From Ignelater luminosus (taxonomy: Eukaryota > Arthropoda > Insecta > Coleoptera > Elateridae), in NCBI GenBank assembly GCA_011009095.1, contig VTPC01090899.1, forward strand, positions 145,840-209,839: DNA of 64,000 bases. Reading direction: 5' to 3'. The position numbers were made by a program, and so were the translations under genes. Numbering within the stretch: position 1 is the stretch's first letter; every line of letters begins with the position of its first letter. The notes beneath the pieces are model-generated. The model worked only from the letters and a program-made list of their open reading frames with translations. It was not told where the DNA came from and did no database searches. Positions 1 through 10,910 of the stretch are shown here, piece by piece.

Positions 1-330
1 TTTTTTGTTTCAGTTATTCCTAGGAGCCCTATTCTATGTTTTATTACTTCTTCTACTATTTATTCTTCTTTCCCATTCACGCTTCTTGTGTTCCAAGTTC
101 CAATCCTTGTTACTTTTCTACTTTCCTTAATTTTCACAATATTTGCGTCCCTAGTCTTCTGTATTCTCCTCCTTGGTTTGTGGTTTTTTAGTTTTTTGTA
201 CCTTTGAGAGTGACTTGTTCTTTGAGCTTATTCTCATTTTCATTCCGCTTCCATTCTTTCCCGTTTATAGTTAGTTTTTTATCTTCACCTTTATTTTCAT
301 TTCTTTGTTTCATCTTTGTGTTAGTAAAAT
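1..330 (-). mobile_element. APE-type LINE, endonuclease N-terminal fragment (runs off window edge)
   Basis: Read on the minus strand, about 115 to 1 gives RIGTWNTRSVNGKEE, a stop, then a short stretch ending GLLGITETK. This is the start of an apurinic/apyrimidinic-like endonuclease domain of a non-LTR retrotransposon: the GTWN motif, followed about 25 residues later by the motif carrying the metal-binding Glu (TETK). Upstream, to about 330, the frame is rich in Lys, Arg and Glu with stops and is probably the leader of the same element. The rest of the element lies outside the window. At least one in-frame stop shows it is dead. Clade is not certain; the wording resembles RTE-like elements. 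Confidence 0.6.
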
Positions 331-504
331 AATTATATCAGTATTTCCTGCTGTATTAATATAAAATAAAGCCAAATTCAAGAGAAAAACCTAGTGGTGA
401 AATAGAGCTAGTTAAACAGAAAACGTAGATTCGTTTTAAATGGCGCGAGAAGTTTTTTCAGGACGCCAAAACCAAAAGTTGCACCAAATCTATTGGGGTA
501 GGGT

Positions 505-595
505 AGGAAGGGGTTCGTATAGTTCAAGTGACAGGCCAACGTTTCGATGTACCCCACAGATATGAGTTCGAATCTCACGCAGACCCCAAAACTTT
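505..595 (+). repeat. tRNA-like promoter pair, possible SINE head
   Basis: A sequence close to an RNA polymerase III A box lies at 518-530 (TATAGTTCAAGTG). A good B box lies at 564-576 (GAGTTCGAATCTC), with a short T-arm-like stem around TTCGAAT. No full cloverleaf can be drawn with confidence, so this is more likely a tRNA-derived SINE head or a tRNA pseudogene than a working tRNA. Confidence 0.35.
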
Positions 596-990
596 CGATA
601 TGTATAACTTTGAAAATTAATTAAGCTATTTAAGATTTAATTATCTTGTTAAAACCTTTGGCTTTTTGAGGTGTCTGTCCTTTCACGTTGATTAGACTTT
701 ATTTTATTCGTGAACTACCGGTCTTTATAAAAGTTTCTTTAAAGGCACCAACTGATTATAAGCTAGCAAATTGCTTAAAAGGTGGAATTTACTGATTAGG
801 TCATAAATACTTGATAAATGGTTTATGTTTAAGGTCTAAAAAGATTTATATTTAGTGTTATTTAAAAACCTTTTAGATAAAATTAATTTAGTTTCGCAAA
901 CTAGTCTTTTTAAAAAGGTTTCCTTTCAAATTAAAAAAGAAAAACAAAATTAAACAAAAAGAAAAAAGTGAATATTCTTCTCATAAACGG
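596..990. other. No recognised feature
   Basis: AT-rich sequence with scattered homopolymer runs and no open frame or repeat I can name. Confidence 0.6.
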
Positions 991-1450
991 TAAATTAATG
1001 TTCTATTCTCCCGTTGTCAAGACTTGTAACGTTATAAGCAATCTCGTCGGCGCTAAAACACGTGAAAGCCTCAGCACTGTGTTAATTAGAAAGGTTTAAA
1101 GTTTAATTAGCAGTCAAAAGAATGATTAATTCTAAAAGTAAATCACGGTTCAGGTTTTGTTAATTAGTTAAATAATAACGAAAATTATTATAAACGGCAA
1201 CAAACTGGTATGGTTAGTCCATGAAAATATAATATTATTATTATAGTATGCTCCTCTCTATTGAGTTGTTCGATATGACCCCATTGACCCGCGCATCCGC
1301 TGCCGTAACTAACTATTGTTTAGTGAGAGAATGGGATTCTAATTAATGAATTACTGGAAATTAAGTTGTCGTGCTGCCTCCAGGTGGGCTGCCGGGCCAC
1401 TTTACTGATGATTGGCAGCACTGATTATAATCGTACTCACCCTAAGAAGC
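991..1450. promoter_or_regulatory. Candidate conserved regulatory block
   Basis: This stretch is more base-balanced than its flanks and has few simple runs. It contains several homeodomain-type cores (TTAATTAG near 1083, TAATTAGC near 1106, CTAATTAATGAATTA near 1339, GATTATAATCG near 1420) and an E-box CAGGTG near 1381. It has no coding frame. Function is inferred only from composition and motif density; I cannot test conservation. Confidence 0.3.
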
Positions 1451-3911
1451 ACTTAAAAGTAGGTACGGGCGGATTTCGACCTTTACGATGACGAAGTGAA
1501 ACAAAGAATTTATTTCTACAGGTAGTAAATGTGTGTTGCTAAAGTTATTATTTTGTGCTTGATTTGGTATGTGTGTGTGTGTATATTATTGATAATTCAA
1601 GGCAATAAAAATAATAACAGTAATCAATCCTTCAAATCTTAATAAGACCCCATTAAAAATTAGAAAGTTACTTAAAATTTAATCAAAACTATCAAAAAAA
1701 TTACATGTTTCACTTAATCACATGGATGTTATTTATTTTGATTTCGTTCAAAATAATGTTTAATCATCTTCGACGGTTTCATTCAAGTATAATACAGTCA
1801 GTCCTTGCTTCGAGTTACGTTATTTATAGCTTAAATTTGTAATTATGCTTATTAATTAAATAATTACATCTCAATCAGAGATTAGTATTTTTGAAGGTAC
1901 TTATAATTTAATTACCGCAAAAAAGCTTTTAGAACACTCTCTTAATTAGACGTAAACCTAAATTTTACAGCGAAAACTAAACACATTATAAAGCTAAGTT
2001 ATCTAAAAAAGGAAGTAATCTCCCAATGGTGTTGAAAGTTATGCCCCATTAAGTTCTTAACTAAATCTAGTTTAAGGTGTTAATAGAAGATAATAAAATT
2101 AATGTGCTATAAGAAATTAGGTAATTTTATAGGTTTTTATTTTTAGAAAGTAGTTAACTTCTTGTAAAAAATAATACCAGCACTATTGCATTCTTTATAA
2201 TGCTATCTACAGTACAGGGGATGATAAAAAATGGTTACACAGAATACGTAAATTTCAAAATGACAGGAAATATGTTAGTAAACACCATAATGAAATCACA
2301 AAATGTTAATACTGTTCAAGAATACTGTCTTAAATCAGCTAAAACATTTCTAATATAAAGATTGGATATGAAATGTTTGTTTTTATAAAATGCCAAGAAG
2401 AAAAAGAAAATGACAAGATTAATTGCTTTGTTAATTCAATTAACATTTTAAAACAGTCTAAATATCAAGAAATTACATTCACTGCATAAGAAAATGAAGA
2501 AAAAAGTTTAGTCTTGACAGACAAGGAAATCCAGGCTGTACTCTTCCAGGATGCGCCCTAGGTTTACCAAAACAACTTTGATCATTGTGATTTTATTATC
2601 TTTCAAAACATTGAATCGTAGAGATTTATAGTTAGTAATTGTATTAAATTGTGACCTGCAGATATAATGGGAGTTTGTTAGGAATGAAATCCAGACATAT
2701 TAGAATAGATCTCTCCATTGTATATTTCTTAAAACCAATAATTTAAATTGGTGCCTCTTTCCATTTAATTCAGGAACACATGTATCTTCAGACTTTGATA
2801 TTTTAATGCCAGAATGAACTGATTCTTAATGTTAGTTTATACAGTAAGAATTCTGCCAGCTATATTTTGATAAATAGTAATCAGTTTAGCTGATCTAAAA
2901 AAGTAAATTTAATTAAATAATTAACAGAATGAATTCTTTCTTAATTTAGATTGCGAAAGAGATTTTCAATCCCACTGCTTTCAACTTCAATAAAACTACG
3001 GACTTATCATTCGGTAACTAACGGTTTAGATAAAAAACTAAAAATAATTTCTAAATTCTGTAACCTTCAACAATTTGGTGGAATTTTTATTTGTTTCATG
3101 TTATGTGAACTTATAATATTTCACTCCAAGACTCAACTGATCTGTTTCCTCTTTTATAGTTGAGAACCAAGTTTTCAAACTGAAACCCAATTAAATAGTC
3201 CATCGGAATTACTAGAAATCTTTGAAGTTAGAGATAGATAATAATTAAACAACAAAAGCAATTAAAAACACGATAACTTACACATTAGAAGAGGTTGTTT
3301 ATCTAAGGATCGGATTCAGAATGAATCCAATCTCATAGTGAGTACTATCCTGACTCAGAGTCGTTTCTTCAAGAAACAATATCTCTCACACTTGGCAAAG
3401 ACACTATAAGTCAACAAAAATGACAATAAACTTTTGGTCACATATTCTCTTACTATCAGCACAGGATGCACAGTGCACACTTATTGTACGTAAAATTCGG
3501 AATGGTTCAAGAAAATTCTTTTTGTGGAAAATCCAGAATTTGAAAATTAGTTCAACTTACCAACATTACCAGTTGCCAAATACAAAACTTAAATGGGACA
3601 CATCAGTAAATTCATGAATAACAAGACTCACTAGAGCTCGAATAAAATCTCAGTTATTTATCAATTGTTTACAAATATTATATTCTTCATTCGATATTGT
3701 CTCTAATTGGGCTAATTCTTTTCAAAAAATTATCTACCATTGTTTCCTAATTTTTGTAAGAGCAAAACAAATGTCGGCTTGAATCATCTAGATTTGCTTT
3801 TCCCTTAACACCTACTGTAAGCTATGAAAAGCTGTAACAAATCACCTCTCTAATATAGTATTTTATGGGCTTAAGATCTTTATTTCAAAAGTATTGCTTT
3901 GTAATACATGA
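1451..3911. other. No recognised gene; AT-rich, short (GT)n run
   Basis: A short TGTGTG tract sits near 1569-1582. Open frames at 2951-3163 and 3420-3617 have no recognisable domain, low-complexity composition and no splice or codon signal, so I treat them as chance. Confidence 0.6.
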
Positions 3912-3913
3912 TA

Positions 3914-5122
3914 ACTAAAAAGGATTTGAACTTTTAGGCATTTACGTTTTCAAAATAATCTCCACCACAAGCAATACATTTATTCATACGTACAAAAAAG
4001 TCATTAAAGATTTCTGACCATAAATATTCCCTGAGATTTTCAATGGTTTGCTTCATCACCATTTCCATTTCTTCATCAGACAAAAAACGGCGACCTTTTA
4101 AAACTAATTTCAATTTTGGAAAAAGACCAAAATCACAGAAAGCTAGATCTGGACTTTAGGAAGGGTGTTCTAGCAAACGAATTCCAGTAGTCTTTAAAAA
4201 ATCCACAGTAGCAGCTGCCCGATGAGAAGATGCATTATCGTGGTGTAAACACCAATGCTGTGATGCAGAAGAAAGTCGCATTGCTCTCAGCCTTTCAAAA
4301 ACTTTAGAAAAACGAACAGTTGTGCACCACCGAGATGATACTGTGGCCTGTTCATCTAACTTTATTGTAGCCACCAATCCACGTTTTGTAAAGAATACAG
4401 CGTACATTCTTTTGGTTGTTGTTCTCTGTCGTCGGACGTCTGTTGGTGTTGATTCATCTTCAAAGACCCACTGCTTCGCCTGTTGTTTAATAGGAATATC
4501 ACAATGATATACCCATGTTTCGTCTCTCATTATCACATCTGAAATGTTCTTTCCGCTTCCGTTTTTAAATTCTTTTATGATGTCCCGACATCATTTTACA
4601 CGAGCATCTTGTTGCTCGTTGGTTAAACGATGCGGTACCTAAACCGTGCAAACCTTGCTTAATCCCAAATGTTCGTGAAGAAATGAGTGCACCGATGCTG
4701 CATAAATGCCAAGTGTCTCTTTTATCTCAACATATGTTATATGGAGATTATCTGTCACTAGCTCCTTCACAGCACGGATGTTTTCTTCGGTAACAGCAAT
4801 TGCAGGACGTCCCGAGCTAGAGTCGTCATTTAAGTCGAAATCTGACGTTTAATCGTTGCATAGGAAGGGGAGCTGTCGCCAGAAACATCTTTCATCTTAG
4901 CAAAGCAGTCCTTTGCGCTTAAACTACGTTTAAAGTTGTAACACATTACGGTACAAAAATCACGTCGAGTAAATTCACTCATTGTTGCTGGACAACTATG
5001 CCTGTTGGAAGAGATAGCATAGTATTAATTAAATGAAACTGAACATGCGTCTATACAGATGTATGACGTTCGGTATCCTAATGCTTTTTATAGCTGCAAG
5101 GCTCAAAACTTTTTTAGTGACC
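3914..5122 (-). mobile_element. mariner-family DNA transposon, degenerate copy
   Basis: The transposase remnant (minus strand) is bracketed by imperfect terminal inverted repeats. The low-coordinate end reads ACTAAAAAGGATTTGAAC from 3914. The other end, reverse-complemented, reads ACTAAAAAAGTTTTGAGCC from about 5119. TA dinucleotides at 3912-3913 and 5123-5124 fit the TA target duplication of Tc1/mariner, although the two ends do not align to the last base. Length (about 1.2 kb) matches a full mariner. Confidence 0.75.
3934..4982 (-). pseudogene. mariner transposase pseudogene
   Basis: Decayed mariner transposase starting at ATG 4982 (MSEFTRRDFCTVMCYNFKRS) and ending with GGDYFENVNA and a stop at 3934. 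Catalytic-site motifs of the D,D34D triad remain visible: RDETWVYH near 4520, LHHDNASSH near 4230, and SPDLAFCDF near 4140. The copy has a frameshift or small deletion after the N-terminal helix-turn-helix region (near 4845), stops near 4636 and 4590, and a stop just before the SPDL motif. Only 4156-4536 is open. The N-terminal DNA-binding part is about as long as expected. It cannot make a working transposase as read. Confidence 0.85.
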
Positions 5123-5124
5123 TA

Positions 5125-5985
5125 TTAGGCATATGTTACGCTTTGATTTTCTATAAGCAAGAATTTGACGTAACTTTCCATTTGCATTAGTATCTGTAGT
5201 ATTTAAAAACGTCACATTACTTAAGTGCTTCTTACTCAATTATTTATGAACGGATTCCTACAGTTGAGTTACTTCCTATACCTTGGAAAAAAATCTGTAA
5301 ATATTCAATACTTAATAACTATCTACAAAAATTTATACCACGGCTGTAACAAAACACTTTTGCATCCGGTTTTCAAGAAACTTGGAGCAAATATATCAGG
5401 GTAACCTTCGAAAACCACTCGATCCACCTGTCTGTCATACCTTCTAGAGAGCTCCTTATTAATTCTAAAAAAATTTCTGAGTCAGCTATTACAAAATGTG
5501 AAGATGGGCTTCAATAGACCTTAAACAAAAAAAAAGATAAAGTTCTACTCTATCCAAGATTGCAAAAAGTAAACAATGAACAATGAGGGTTATAGTAAGC
5601 AAGACAGCAAACTAAAAATAAACACGTAGGGCTAATCTCTACTCTCATGATCATGTTTAAATATGTTGGTAGCCGATTTTCTCCGTTTTGTTCTTGTTAA
5701 AAGCAGATAAAGCTATATCATCTTCTTTATATTTGGTAGTTAGAGGATAGTTAGAGAATATTTAAATTTAATCATTAATTGAGAATACGGCCGGAAATCT
5801 CCAGAAGCAGAACTAGGGTTTCTTGTACCTGTGCCTAAATTTAACCTTGGTGCACCTTTTGCTGTATTAAGAAGATAAATAGAAGACCAAGTCCGACTCT
5901 GGATTGGCTGTTCACATATTGGATGGCACATCTTGAGCCATGGTTCTATTATTAGTTCTGTTAAGAAAATTAGTGAAAGTAACTC
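5125..5985. other. No recognised feature
   Basis: An open frame on the minus strand at 5740-5931 shows no recognisable domain. It may belong to the decayed tail of the neighbouring LINE, but I see no motif that proves it. Confidence 0.5.
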
Positions 5986-5989
5986 ATGA

Positions 5990-6957
5990 TCGTACCTTTT
6001 TTAAGGGGTATGTGCTCTTACGCGGGGACGCTGCCTACGTTGCTCGGCAGTTTCGCGAAGGACTGTGGATGAAGACTTATCTATAGATAAGAGGGGTGTC
6101 GAGAAGAATGTCCATCAACTCGGGGGAGAGATTCTCGCCACGTCTCATCATGGTAAAAGGCGGATGTTTAAGTTTTCTTTTGGGTTTTCTGTGGGCGGCC
6201 GGAGCCGAGGTTCTTAGGATGTCGAGAACGTGCTTTCTGGTTTGTTCGACCGCCCTGCTCACATATCGACCCCTCATGAATTTTAGGCGCGCATATACAG
6301 GAGGAATTTTCGCTCTGTCGCAGACTTCCTCCGAAGGGAAGAAGCGGTCTAGGCGGAAAATTTTCCTGCAGATGGCCCTCTCTTTCTGTCAGAGTCTCCT
6401 GATCGCATATGGCAGTGCAGAGCCGAAGACGGTGAATCGGTAGTCGATTACGGGACTTATAAAAGTTTTGTATGTGTGAAGTAGCGTCCGGGGGTGGCAG
6501 CCTGGAATGCCGCCGCAAAGTCTAGAGAGCAAGCTACTCCGCTGCTGAACAACGTCCAGTCAGTGCTTCAGCTGGTCACTCTATCTCAGCGTGGGGGTGA
6601 AAGTGATGCCAAGGCATTTAACAGATGGCGAAACTTGGAGGCGCGAGCCATACAGTTCCAGCCGGACGTCGTCAAAATCGAATCTGGCCGTGTGGACGTA
6701 GTAGGAGTGGCGGAATAAGATGAGGTTTGTTTTCTGAGGGTTTGGTCTGATCCTCCTTTTGGAACCACGTCTCTAGGCGTCCTAATTGGTACGCCAGAAT
6801 TCTCGATCCCTCGGCGGAGCTTCGAGACGTCACCCAGAGGGCGGTGTCGTCCGCGAATTGCGAGAAGCTGAGATTTATGTTTGAACAAACATAGAAGGAG
6901 AACAAGCAACGGAGAGGTCTGACAGGTGTAACTGCAAAGACTGCCATTTACACGTAC
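5990..6957 (-). mobile_element. Jockey-like LINE, 5'-truncated 3' part
   Basis: Minus-strand remains of a non-LTR reverse transcriptase. The palm motif QFADDTALWV near 6840 keeps both catalytic Asp residues. It is followed by a thumb-like stretch (LGRLETWFQK, then in another frame KPNPQKTNLI) and, from about 6650 to 6080, by the C-terminal region with motifs such as KCLGITF and ISPVIDYR. At least one frameshift (near 6765) and several stops split it into the open pieces 6672-6947, 6168-6518 and 6077-6277. It is much more GC-rich than its surroundings and is cut off just upstream of the FADD motif, as expected for a 5'-truncated LINE insertion. Jockey assignment rests on motif style only. Confidence 0.75.
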
Positions 6958-6959
6958 GT

Positions 6960-8160
6960 CTAATAAAAACTATAACAAACATTTATCTACGTAGAAGTAT
7001 TGCAGTCTTATACATAAACTGATAAACTAATCTCTACACATTGTTGGGCTAATCGAAATTCAAGAGTAAGATGAGAAACGGCCAAATCTCAGGGGTAGCA
7101 AATTATATACGAATTATTTTTGAGAAAATATCAAACAACTCTAAAATATTATCTATAGTACGTCGAAATTTCGTTAAATAAAAGCAATACAAGAAAATGA
7201 TAAATAATCAACTGGAATATTTGTTCCTATACGCTTGATACATATTCATATGTAAGTACGTTATTTTGTGCATTGGAAAAGCTTCTCAGTCAGTTTTCAA
7301 TATGGTCATGGCACACGTTGGTTATCTGTATTTTGGCCTCGTAAAGTCAAGAAACATCTTACTCCTATATTTAGTCGTTATCAGCAGACTTAATTTGCTG
7401 TATTCATTATATCTTGTAAGTTGCAATGACACTAAAGAGATCATGTTTATTCCATACTATTTTATGATTTTATTTACACAGTTCAAGATTGTTGAGACTT
7501 CTATAAATGCGGGAGACATATTTTGTGTGACATGTGCGTATGAAAATAATTACTTAGTGGAATTTATGTTTTATACGGGCAAGCGATGATAATAATGCTT
7601 ATTAGACTCCTAAAAAGCATTAGTTTCATTCGTGTTTCTATGATGAATCGTTATACTTACTTGCACCAGAACTCATTGTACTGTTTTATTTCTGCTTGTT
7701 CTGTGTAGCAGACTATCTTTTAGTTGCCTATACTTTATTCCATTTTGAAGAATTAAATTATTTCTTAAAACTGATACGCTTTGGTAATCCTCTATAGTCT
7801 ATATGGATCTCAGTTTCTAGTTTGTTTGCAAGAAAATAAAGCATCGAGTCATGAAATATCAGTAGCATCGGTACTTTTAGTAAAAAGCAAAAACTAAATG
7901 AATAGACTTAACATTAACTGCATTTTGTATTCTAAAAACTTGTTCTGTAACTGTAATTGAAATTTTGTTCTAATAAGCAAATTAAAGTCAAAAATGCATT
8001 TGGTCCAAAACTCTGCAATAGAAGAAGCTGACTTGCGGCGAGCTTTTTTCATTTGTTCTTACAACACTTGAATGAAAACAAACTGGAATGCATTAAAATA
8101 ATTAATTAAATTAAAAAAAATAAAATAAAAATCAAGATCACATGACACGTTATCTGAAAA
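6960..8160. other. No recognised gene; one unassigned 107-codon frame
   Basis: The plus-strand frame 7266-7589 is hydrophobic and Tyr/Leu-rich but matches no family I recognise and has no gene context. I regard it as chance in AT-rich DNA. Confidence 0.5.
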
Positions 8161-8164
8161 CATA

Positions 8165-8370
8165 CAGTACTGATTGAAAGTAAGTGCGACTAATTTGGCA
8201 GTCGATATTTGATTGTCATCTCAATGTTGTGTATTAGGCTGCTGTTACCTTTCAATATATGATCTGATTACGGGCACTTCATCAAATCTTCTCGTAATTA
8301 ATCCTAATCTGAACGCTTGACGCAACAGCCAGATCAATATATTAAGAGCCCGTTGATGTAAGCTTTTGAA
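8165..8370. promoter_or_regulatory. Candidate conserved regulatory block
   Basis: Complex, base-balanced sequence holding CTGATTACGGG near 8261, TAATTAATCC at 8295-8304 (overlapping TAATTA and TAATCC cores) and CTAATCTGAACG just after. TAATCC is the core preferred by Otd/Otx and bicoid-class homeodomains. Regulatory function is inferred. Confidence 0.3.
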
Positions 8371-9560
8371 TGATATGTAGTAAGACGTTTTCAGGAAAAG
8401 GTTTCAAGACGTGGATCATGTAAGCAGCTCCATCGTATCAATTGATCCTCAGTTGTTTAAGAGAAAAACTGGATATTCTCAATGTCGCGACTATCACTAA
8501 CGACTACTTACGCCTGTGTAAGGCACAATCCAGGTAAATTCCTGATATTGAATCCATCCCAAGATTATTTGGTGTTTGCTCGATCTTGCTACTATTATGA
8601 AACTTGAGCCTATTAGTTTGATACGGATCCCAAACGGAAAAATTTTCAAGTAGCGACATCAGGTCGCTTTACTGTGAAACATTTGTTACTAATTAAAAAA
8701 CTTCGTGACCGTATCAAGAACAAAAGTAATAAGAAAACTGGTTCTCACAATATAACCCACAACAGCTCAGGATAAGCAACGTTTCTGTTCCCAAGAATCT
8801 TATGAGCAACACTTCGATTAACTCTTATGATTTCCATTTTTCAATTGTTTTAATTTAATATTTAGTTTGTGTCTGACTTTTGAATCATGTGCAATCAGTG
8901 TTGTTTTAGATATGAGAAATCAATGACACCACACAATTTTAAAATTCTGAGCAGTTACAGATTTGGTATTATCATCTGATCCATAGTTTTGAACCGTCTA
9001 GTAGTTTCTAATCTTACAATAGAGTTGCTCCCTGTTGATTACATAGTGCGACTTGCATCTTCTTGAACATATGAACATTATCAGCAAATGTAACAGTTAG
9101 TTTAGCTTCAAATAGAATCACATTAGAGAAAGAAATTGTTTAGTAACCATAAAAATTATAGTTTCCTGTTTTATAAATGGTTGTTGCTAAATACTAGAAT
9201 GTGTTAAGATGTTAATCATATGTTTTCATGGGTATGGCTAATCTAGTACTTAAAGAAATTGCAGCCCCTTTTTTACCAAAAATGGAATAGTGTTATTATT
9301 AAATATATAATACGGTTACATAAAGTTCTAAAACCCGCTATAAAAATACTAAACGAATCAGGAACATTTATCAAGAAACAAAAAGCCATTTAACAAATTA
9401 AAAACCATTTTACAGTTGTGAACTAAATTGCGATAATTTTCAAGTAAATCTCATTTGCCACAAAAAAAGGTCACAAAAAATCCTAAATGTTGTTTAATAC
9501 AATATTCTAGTTGTTTAACACCGACCGTAAAAATAATATTTATAATCTGAAAAGCAGTGC
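8371..9560. other. No recognised feature
   Basis: Mixed AT-rich sequence with no open frame of note in either direction and no terminal repeats seen. Confidence 0.55.
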
Positions 9561-9564
9561 TCGG

Positions 9565-9645
9565 TTCTAACTTCTCGGCCAGATGGGTGCAGTGATACAG
9601 CTGCTGTCAGGTAGGATGATTGCCTCGTTCAGGCTTATGTACTTA
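9565..9645 (+). repeat. Degenerate tRNA-like SINE head
   Basis: GGGTGCAGTGATACAGC (about 9585) resembles a pol III A box. CTCGTTCAGGCTT (about 9623) resembles a weak B box at the right distance. It could be the head of an old tRNA-derived SINE. No tail or target duplication was found. Confidence 0.25.
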
Positions 9646-9650
9646 AGATA

Positions 9651-10660
9651 ATTGCTCGATCGGAGATATGATAAATTAATACAAGAATATTTTTACTCCT
9701 AAAGTGCAGATAATCAATGCTTTTAAAATGTCAAGTTCACGTAAATATCAACCTGAAATTTCCTATTATTATTATTTTTTTCTAAAGAATGGAGATGGCT
9801 TTAAACGATGAAAAGATAAAAAAGAATTTTAGCTTAAATGTGTCATTTGTTTTGCTGATTATGGTAATTTGATGAAAAGGTTTGAAAGAACTATTCTTTT
9901 ATTTAACGCATCGAAGAAATAATTACCACGGTAATTCCCAAAGCGCATGTTTTCGCTAATAATTTAATTAATTAAACGAACATTCCCATAATGATTACAT
10001 ATAACATTATTATTACTATTAATAAAGAGAATTAATTCAACAAGATAAGATCTCAACGCATCTGGGTATATAATTAATCTCACCTGCTTTAAATTGTTAA
10101 TTAGTTCAAAGTAGTTAGTCATGCCTTGCCTTATAGTAATAAAAAGACACGCCTGTTTTTTGCTGTCTTAAAAAGCATAAGGCAGTTCCTATTGTTTATT
10201 ATAACTTTTTTTCCATTTCAATTTTCGAATTAAAAATGTCTAATGATAGTGTGCTAAAGAAGCGAAAGGAAGTTAATTGTTGTTCGGTCTCACTTCTGTA
10301 CACATCATTGGTGTGAAAAACGGTTAGCTATATGTTATATAGATTAAAGACCAACATTAGATCTAGAGATAAGCACAAAGATACAGTAATTTAAGTGGTG
10401 GGTGTGGTTTGTTAAGTAGTCAATTTAATTTAGATATCTCATTTTGATTTATTTATTAGTAAGTACCCCTCGAAAATTCCAGATGCATTAAAAGCATAAA
10501 CTTATTAAGTTATTAAGTAATTTTTTTCCCGTTTAACCTTGTTCTTTTAAATTGCCACTTGATACAATTAAATTTAAATAAAAAAGAAATTAAAGTTTGT
10601 AATGGTAATTAGGAAATTTCTTTTCTTCCACAAAAATGTGCGTTTTAATTTTTTTAAATT
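9651..10660. other. No recognised feature
   Basis: AT-rich with repeated TTAATTAA-type strings (for example 9962-9975). No coding frame. Confidence 0.55.
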
Positions 10661-10664
10661 TAAT

Positions 10665-10910
10665 ACTACCACGGTATTATAAAGCAAGATGGAGACTTCA
10701 TCCGCTATTGACAGCAGCACTAATTTGACGTCTGTTCGCCTGACAGGGAATTATATTTGATAGGATTACGAGATTGACAAATAGGATTAAGGGAGATTAA
10801 TTGCGTGTTTGAAGACATTGTTTTGCTAGTCCCGAGTTCTCTTATTTCACAAATTGATTGGAATAAAGTTTCAATAAACTTCCAATTACGACCTGTTAGT
10901 TGTACGCTTA
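10665..10910. promoter_or_regulatory. Candidate enhancer with clustered GGATTA sites
   Basis: A compact complex block contains two GGATTA cores 21 bp apart (10763-10768 and 10784-10789), a nearby GATTAATTG, and TGACAG/CTGACAG-like motifs near 10710 and 10739. GGATTA/TAATCC is the Otd/Otx and bicoid-class recognition core; TGACAG is a TALE-class (Meis/hth) core. The block lies about 12 kb inside the inferred first intron of the Rx-like gene. Function is inferred. Confidence 0.35.

Noticed and set aside
505..595. Functional tRNA gene
   Set aside because: A and B boxes are present but the acceptor, D and anticodon stems cannot be folded convincingly.
6096..6443. 115-codon plus-strand frame with hydrophobic stretches
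   Set aside because: Antisense shadow of the Jockey-like LINE coding region.
7266..7589. 107-codon hydrophobic plus-strand frame, possible chemoreceptor fragment
   Set aside because: No receptor motif, no splice signals and a composition expected from AT-rich DNA.
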